Assembly (NCBI GenBank): GCA_035465395.1
Contig: DATHRK010000069.1
Location: 1-18,538, forward strand
Direction of reading: 5' to 3'
DNA: 18,538 bases
Source of the DNA: DATHRK01 sp035465395
GTDB taxonomy: Bacteria > Gemmatimonadota > Gemmatimonadetes > Longimicrobiales > RSA9
Shown: one piece after another, positions 15,830 to 18,538 of the stretch
Layout: each line of letters starts with the position of its first letter
How positions within the stretch are numbered: the stretch's first letter is position 1
Translations under genes and position numbers: made by a program
The notes under the pieces: generated by a model
Told to the model about the DNA's origin: nothing
The model's input: only the letters and a program-made list of their open reading frames with translations
The model's database searches: none

Positions 15830-16530
15830 CGCCAGCCCGCCCCTCCCGCGCCACCTGGCTCTGGTGGAGCACCGGCAAGGACAGCGCATGGGCGCTCCAC
15901 GTGCTGCGCTCGAACCCCGCGTTCACCGTGACGGGCCTCGTCACGACGGTGACGCCTGCGTTCGGGCGGGTCGCGATCCACGGCACTCGGATAGACCTGC
16001 TGCGCGCGCAGGCGGAAGCCGCTGGCCTGCCCCTCCACCTGGTCGAGCTGCCCCATCCCTGCGACAACGCGGCGTACGAGGCCGCCGTGGCGCCAGCGCT
16101 GGAGACCGCGACGCGACGGGGCGTCGAGGCCATGGCGTTCGGCGATCTGTTCCTGGCAGACGTGCGGCGGTACCGGGAGGAACTGCTCGCCGGGACGCCC
16201 CTGCGAGCCGTCTTCCCGCTGTGGGGCCGGGACACGGCGGAGCTGGCCCGGGTGATGATCGATGGCGGCCTCGAGGCGGCGATCACGTGTCTGGATCCGG
16301 AGCGTGTGCCGCGCGAGCTCGCGGGGCGCCGCTTCGATGAGGCCCTCCTGCGCGCGCTGCCCGAGGGCGTCGACCGGTGCGGCGAGAACGGCGAATTCCA
16401 CACGTGTACCGTCGCGGCCCCCGTGTTTTCCCGGCCGTTGAAGACGCGGCGCGGCGACGTCGTGGAAAGGGATGGATTCGTGTACGCCGACCTGATTCCG
16501 GAGCTCGCACCGACCGAGACCTTGGCGTAA
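15826..16530 (+). CDS. Dph6-like PP-loop ATPase (diphthine-ammonia ligase family, DUF71)
   Basis: This 234-aa ATP-pyrophosphatase belongs to the family that includes archaeal/eukaryotic diphthine-ammonia ligase. The PP-loop is W-S-T-G-K-D-S (14-20, usually SGGKDS), followed by ALHVLR. Other landmarks are GTRIDLLRAQAEAAGLPL (53-70), EAMAFGDLFLADVRRYREE (101-119), PLWGRDTAEL and the family signature CGENGEFHTC (185-194). TTG 15826 is the only start upstream of the PP-loop that is close to it; it overlaps the 36-codon ORF's stop and has no clear ribosome binding site, again pointing to coupling. Bacteria do not make diphthamide, so bacterial members must amidate or adenylate something else. The adjoining class I methyltransferase may act on the same substrate, but this is inference. 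Confidence 0.9.
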   Translation: MTPARPSRATWLWWSTGKDSAWALHVLRSNPAFTVTGLVTTVTPAFGRVAIHGTRIDLLRAQAEAAGLPLHLVELPHPCDNAAYEAAVAPALETATRRGVEAMAFGDLFLADVRRYREELLAGTPLRAVFPLWGRDTAELARVMIDGGLEAAITCLDPERVPRELAGRRFDEALLRALPEGVDRCGENGEFHTCTVAAPVFSRPLKTRRGDVVERDGFVYADLIPELAPTETLA

Positions 16531-16682
16531 GACTGGGCGACGCGGCCGGAGAGTTGCGGTCCCGCATCTCGGCGGCGGGCCTGGACCCCGACCACCTGGA
16601 TCCGGCGAGTTTTCATGAGGTCGTGAATCGGCGCCCGGAGGCCAGCGAGGTCTGCGTAGCGCCTGCAGTGGGAGGAGACGTG

Positions 16683-17546
16683 ATGAATCGAACACGTGTG
16701 CCGAGGCGTGTATCGGCTCCGGGCGTCACGTTCGGCCTGGTTTTTCTCCTGGCCGCGGCGTGCGCGCCCGACGCCGAGCCCGCGTCCCGCGAGTCGCCTC
16801 CCGAAGCGCCCGACCTGCTCCTCCCCTCCGGCCCCGCGCCGGCGCCGACCGTCGCCGACCTGACGGGCGTGTGGATCGTGACGGACCACGCGTTGGCCCC
16901 GGTCGCCGCCATGAGCGAGGAGGACGCCGCTGAGTGGCACGGGCGCGTTCTGCGGCTGGTCGACTGGGAGGCCCAGGTGCCGGGGGCGCGCTGCGCCGAG
17001 CCCGAGTACGAGTCGGTGTCCGAGCCGACGGGCGAGTTCATCCGGCGCTTCGAGTCCTGGCCGTCCGATCTCCTCCTGCCCGCCGGCTCGGGCAGGGTCG
17101 ACGTGATGAGCGTGCGCTGCGAAGGATCGCCCTGGGCGGCCCCGGGCGGCACCATGATCGGCGTGGATTCCGATCACGCGCTGACGGTCTGGGACGGCGT
17201 GTTCTTCACGCTGGAGAGGGATGCCGCAGCCGAGGCTGTCGATTTCCTGGGCAGGGGCAACGAGCCGGGCTGGATCGTCGAGGTGATCGAGGGGCGCCAG
17301 ATCCACTTCGAGTACGACTACGGGGAGAGCGAGGTCCACACGCCGGTCCCCGAGCGGTCGACCGAGGCTGAAGGTCGTGCGGTCGAGTACCACGCGGTGA
17401 CCGAGTCGGCGGACCTGCGGGTGCGGATCGAGGCGGAGCCGTGCACGGACGACATGAGCGGCTTCCCCTTCCCGGCCACCGTCCGCGTCACCTTGGACGG
17501 CCGCACGTTCCGCGGATGCGGCGGCCCCGCGCCCGGCGGGCGGTGA
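16683..17546 (+). CDS. COG3650-like lipoprotein
   Basis: This 287-aa predicted lipoprotein starts at ATG 16683, with GGAGGAG at 16671-16677 as a strong binding site. The signal GLVFLLAAAC places the lipidated Cys at residue 27, followed by a Pro/Ala/Glu linker. The middle region (LTGVWIVTDHALAPVAAMSE onward) looks like a small beta-barrel of the META/lipocalin-like sort. The C-terminal part carries COG3650 hallmarks: GRGNEPGWIVEV (usually RGNEPFW, so Phe is Gly here), EPCTDDMSG and a closing TFRGCGG. Conserved Cys pairs probably form disulfides in the periplasm. Function unknown. The frame continues open upstream through the 152-base gap, but the signal peptide fixes the start. It is 25 bases from the convergent TPR remnant. 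Confidence 0.88.
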   Translation: MNRTRVPRRVSAPGVTFGLVFLLAAACAPDAEPASRESPPEAPDLLLPSGPAPAPTVADLTGVWIVTDHALAPVAAMSEEDAAEWHGRVLRLVDWEAQVPGARCAEPEYESVSEPTGEFIRRFESWPSDLLLPAGSGRVDVMSVRCEGSPWAAPGGTMIGVDSDHALTVWDGVFFTLERDAAAEAVDFLGRGNEPGWIVEVIEGRQIHFEYDYGESEVHTPVPERSTEAEGRAVEYHAVTESADLRVRIEAEPCTDDMSGFPFPATVRVTLDGRTFRGCGGPAPGGR

Positions 17547-17571
17547 GGCGCACGCCGGACTCCGACCGTCG

Positions 17572-17817
17572 CTAACTGCCGGCGAACAGCCTGCGCTCGA
17601 GGGCCTCGTAGCGGGGGTGCGAGCGAAGTGGTGCGAACTGCGGCAGGGCCATGATGGTGACGAAGCCCATCTCGCGGCGCTCGGCGGAGGCCTCGAGTGC
17701 GTCGAGAGCGTCTTCGTGTCGTCCCGCCTCGGCCAGCGCGATCGCCCGCGCGTAGTGGGTCGTGGCGTCGTCCGGGTCGGCCCTCACGCCTGCGCCGCGA
17801 CCGGTCAGTGCGGCCAT
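17572..17817 (-). pseudogene. C-terminal remnant of a TPR protein
   Basis: About 81 codons remain from ATG 17817 to the stop at 17572. They comprise one TPR-like helical hairpin (THYARAIALAEAGRHEDALD) and a typical ending (MALPQFAPLRSHPRYEALER), the form seen at the extreme C-terminus of long TPR proteins such as TPR-bearing kinases or TolB-like/cyclase-type regulators. ATG 17817 has no ribosome binding site, and the sequence upstream of it quickly ceases to look like TPR. I therefore read it as a 5'-truncated remnant rather than a small gene. It points away from the CAP remnant at 17834, with which it shares a breakpoint near 17800-17835. A free-standing small ORF cannot be excluded. Confidence 0.6.
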
Positions 17818-17833
17818 TGCGCGCAGGACACCC

Positions 17834-18061
17834 CACCGTAGCGTGCCCGACGAGTCGCCCGGCGAGCGGCCTCGAGAGGCCGGCGTTGCCTACACGGGGT
17901 GGGCCGAAAACATGGCGGCCGGGTATCCTGACGCCGAGTCGGTACTCTCGGCCTGGCTGAACCGCTCTGGACATCGTGCGAACATCGAGAACCGCCCGCC
18001 CACCCACCACGGCGTCGGTCCCGTCGACACCCACGGGATGCACGTCTTCCTGCGTCCCTGA
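17834..18061 (+). pseudogene. C-terminal remnant of a CAP/SCP-domain protein
   Basis: Seventy-five codons encode the second half of a CAP (SCP/PR-1/CRISP) domain. They include a PHRSVPDESPGERPREAGV stretch that aligns with the usual FSH-x-x-P-x-G-x-SPxxR-x-x-aGY region, then GWAENMAAGYP (normally GENIAAGY) and SAWLNRSGHRANIENRPP (normally W-x-x-S-x-GHRxNIL). The likely cavity residues, the first His, the AEN Glu and the GHR His, are all present. The N-terminal helices (about 50 residues) and any signal peptide are missing. No good start or binding site exists in frame; GTG 17762 is possible but its product lacks a signal sequence. CAP proteins of bacteria are normally exported, so this copy is probably dead. 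Confidence 0.65.
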
Positions 18062-18104
18062 CGCGGGCCTTCGGGGGCGCCACCGCCGCGCCCGCCGCCC
18101 GCCG

Positions 18105-18538
18105 GTGGGCGCGCCGATCTACGCGGCCGCCGTCTCGGCCTTCGCGGCCGCCGCCGCCGCTTGCGGCGTCGCCGACGGCGCGGACCTGTCCGTGGGCGGC
18201 TGGTACGCGAGCTGGCGCGCCCACCCGGACTCGGTGGCGCTGGGCGGGGTCGACGACGTCTTCTACGCGTTCGCGCTGCCCACGGCCGAGGGCGGTCTCG
18301 ACACCATCCCGGCTCCGGACCGGCTGCGGGCGCTGGTCGCGCGCGGCGCCCGGGAGGGATTCCGGGTCCACCTCTCGATCGGCGGCTGGAACGACGGTGA
18401 CGACGCCGCGTTCGAGTTCCTGGCGGATGACTCGGTCCGCCGGCGCGCGTTCGCGGACGCGGTGGTCGCGGTGGTCCGGGAATACGGGTTGGACGGCATC
18501 GACCTCGATTGGGAGCACCCCGACCCGGGGCCGTCGGC
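18105..18538 (+). CDS. GH18 chitinase-like lipoprotein (3' end outside window)
   Basis: The N-terminal 144 codons of a family 18 glycoside hydrolase run off the window edge. GTG 18105 is the best start in frame, but its ribosome binding site is weak. The N-terminus is an Ala-rich hydrophobic stretch ending in Cys (AAVSAFAAAAAACG), consistent with a lipoprotein signal. The barrel begins LSVGGWYASWRAH, strand 3 carries the S-x-G-G motif in VHLSIGGWND, and strand 4 carries the catalytic DxxDxDxE in YGLDGIDLDWEHP, with D133, D135 and acid/base E137. The active-site residues seen so far are intact. GH18 enzymes cleave beta-1,4 GlcNAc linkages of chitin or related glycans using the substrate N-acetyl group. 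This complements the GH20 enzyme at the other end of the window. Confidence 0.85.
   Translation, partial: MGAPIYAAAVSAFAAAAAACGVADGADLSVGGWYASWRAHPDSVALGGVDDVFYAFALPTAEGGLDTIPAPDRLRALVARGAREGFRVHLSIGGWNDGDDAAFEFLADDSVRRRAFADAVVAVVREYGLDGIDLDWEHPDPGPS

Noticed and set aside
14703..17393. Minus-strand open frame of 896 codons
   Set aside because: It lies antisense to four well-supported genes and is Arg/Pro/Ala-rich without any domain; such mirror frames are expected in very GC-rich coding DNA.

Overview
The window is very GC-rich, with strongly G/C-biased third codon positions and frequent GTG/TTG starts. It is ordinary, densely packed chromosome of a free-living or host-associated Gram-negative-type bacterium: there are Tat and lipoprotein signals and many exported hydrolases. 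The combination of a DUF5117-type zinc metalloprotease, a DUF839/PhoX-type Tat protein, an M28-PDZ peptidase and a PD40 lipoprotein is typical of Gemmatimonadota genomes; that taxon is an inference. I see no rRNA, tRNA, CRISPR array, IS element, integrase or phage gene, and no gene-free stretch longer than about 210 bases.

Layout. (1) 2-3411, plus strand: the 3' part of a GNAT acetyltransferase, an exported GH20 beta-N-acetylhexosaminidase, a yeast-FCY1-type cytosine deaminase, a SnoaL/NTF2-like protein and an unusual RpiB/LacAB-type isomerase. Several of these junctions overlap or are only a few bases apart. (2) 3421-4362, minus strand: a YfdC-type FNT channel, divergent from an AAC(6')-I-like acetyltransferase (4512-4976). 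(3) 5187-7795, plus strand: a Tat-exported PhoX/DUF839 protein translationally coupled to an exported metallo-beta-lactamase-fold hydrolase. (4) 7890-10490, minus strand: a large exported zinc metalloprotease, divergent from a small hypothetical gene (10662-10922). (5) 10937-13829: an M28-PDZ aminopeptidase (minus) and a PD40 beta-propeller lipoprotein (plus) that start essentially back to back. (6) 13846-14424, minus strand: an HD-domain nucleotidase-like protein. (7) 14530-17546, plus strand: DUF805 membrane protein, class I methyltransferase, a 36-codon ORF, a Dph6-like PP-loop ATPase and a COG3650-like lipoprotein. The middle three are joined by 4-base GTGA/TTGA overlaps. (8) 17572-18061: back-to-back remnants of a TPR gene (minus) and a CAP/SCP gene (plus), both lacking their 5' ends. 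(9) 18105 to the edge: a GH18 chitinase-like lipoprotein, cut by the window.

Taken together the region encodes an outward-facing scavenging toolkit: amino-sugar polymer hydrolases (GH20, GH18), exported peptidases, a phosphatase-like protein and an MBL hydrolase, mixed with cytosolic salvage and house-cleaning enzymes. I found no clear novel multi-gene system. The most interesting leads are the two back-to-back truncated genes, the tiny coupled ORF before the Dph6-like ATPase, the active-site-altered RpiB homologue, and the FCY1-like and AAC(6')-like enzymes.
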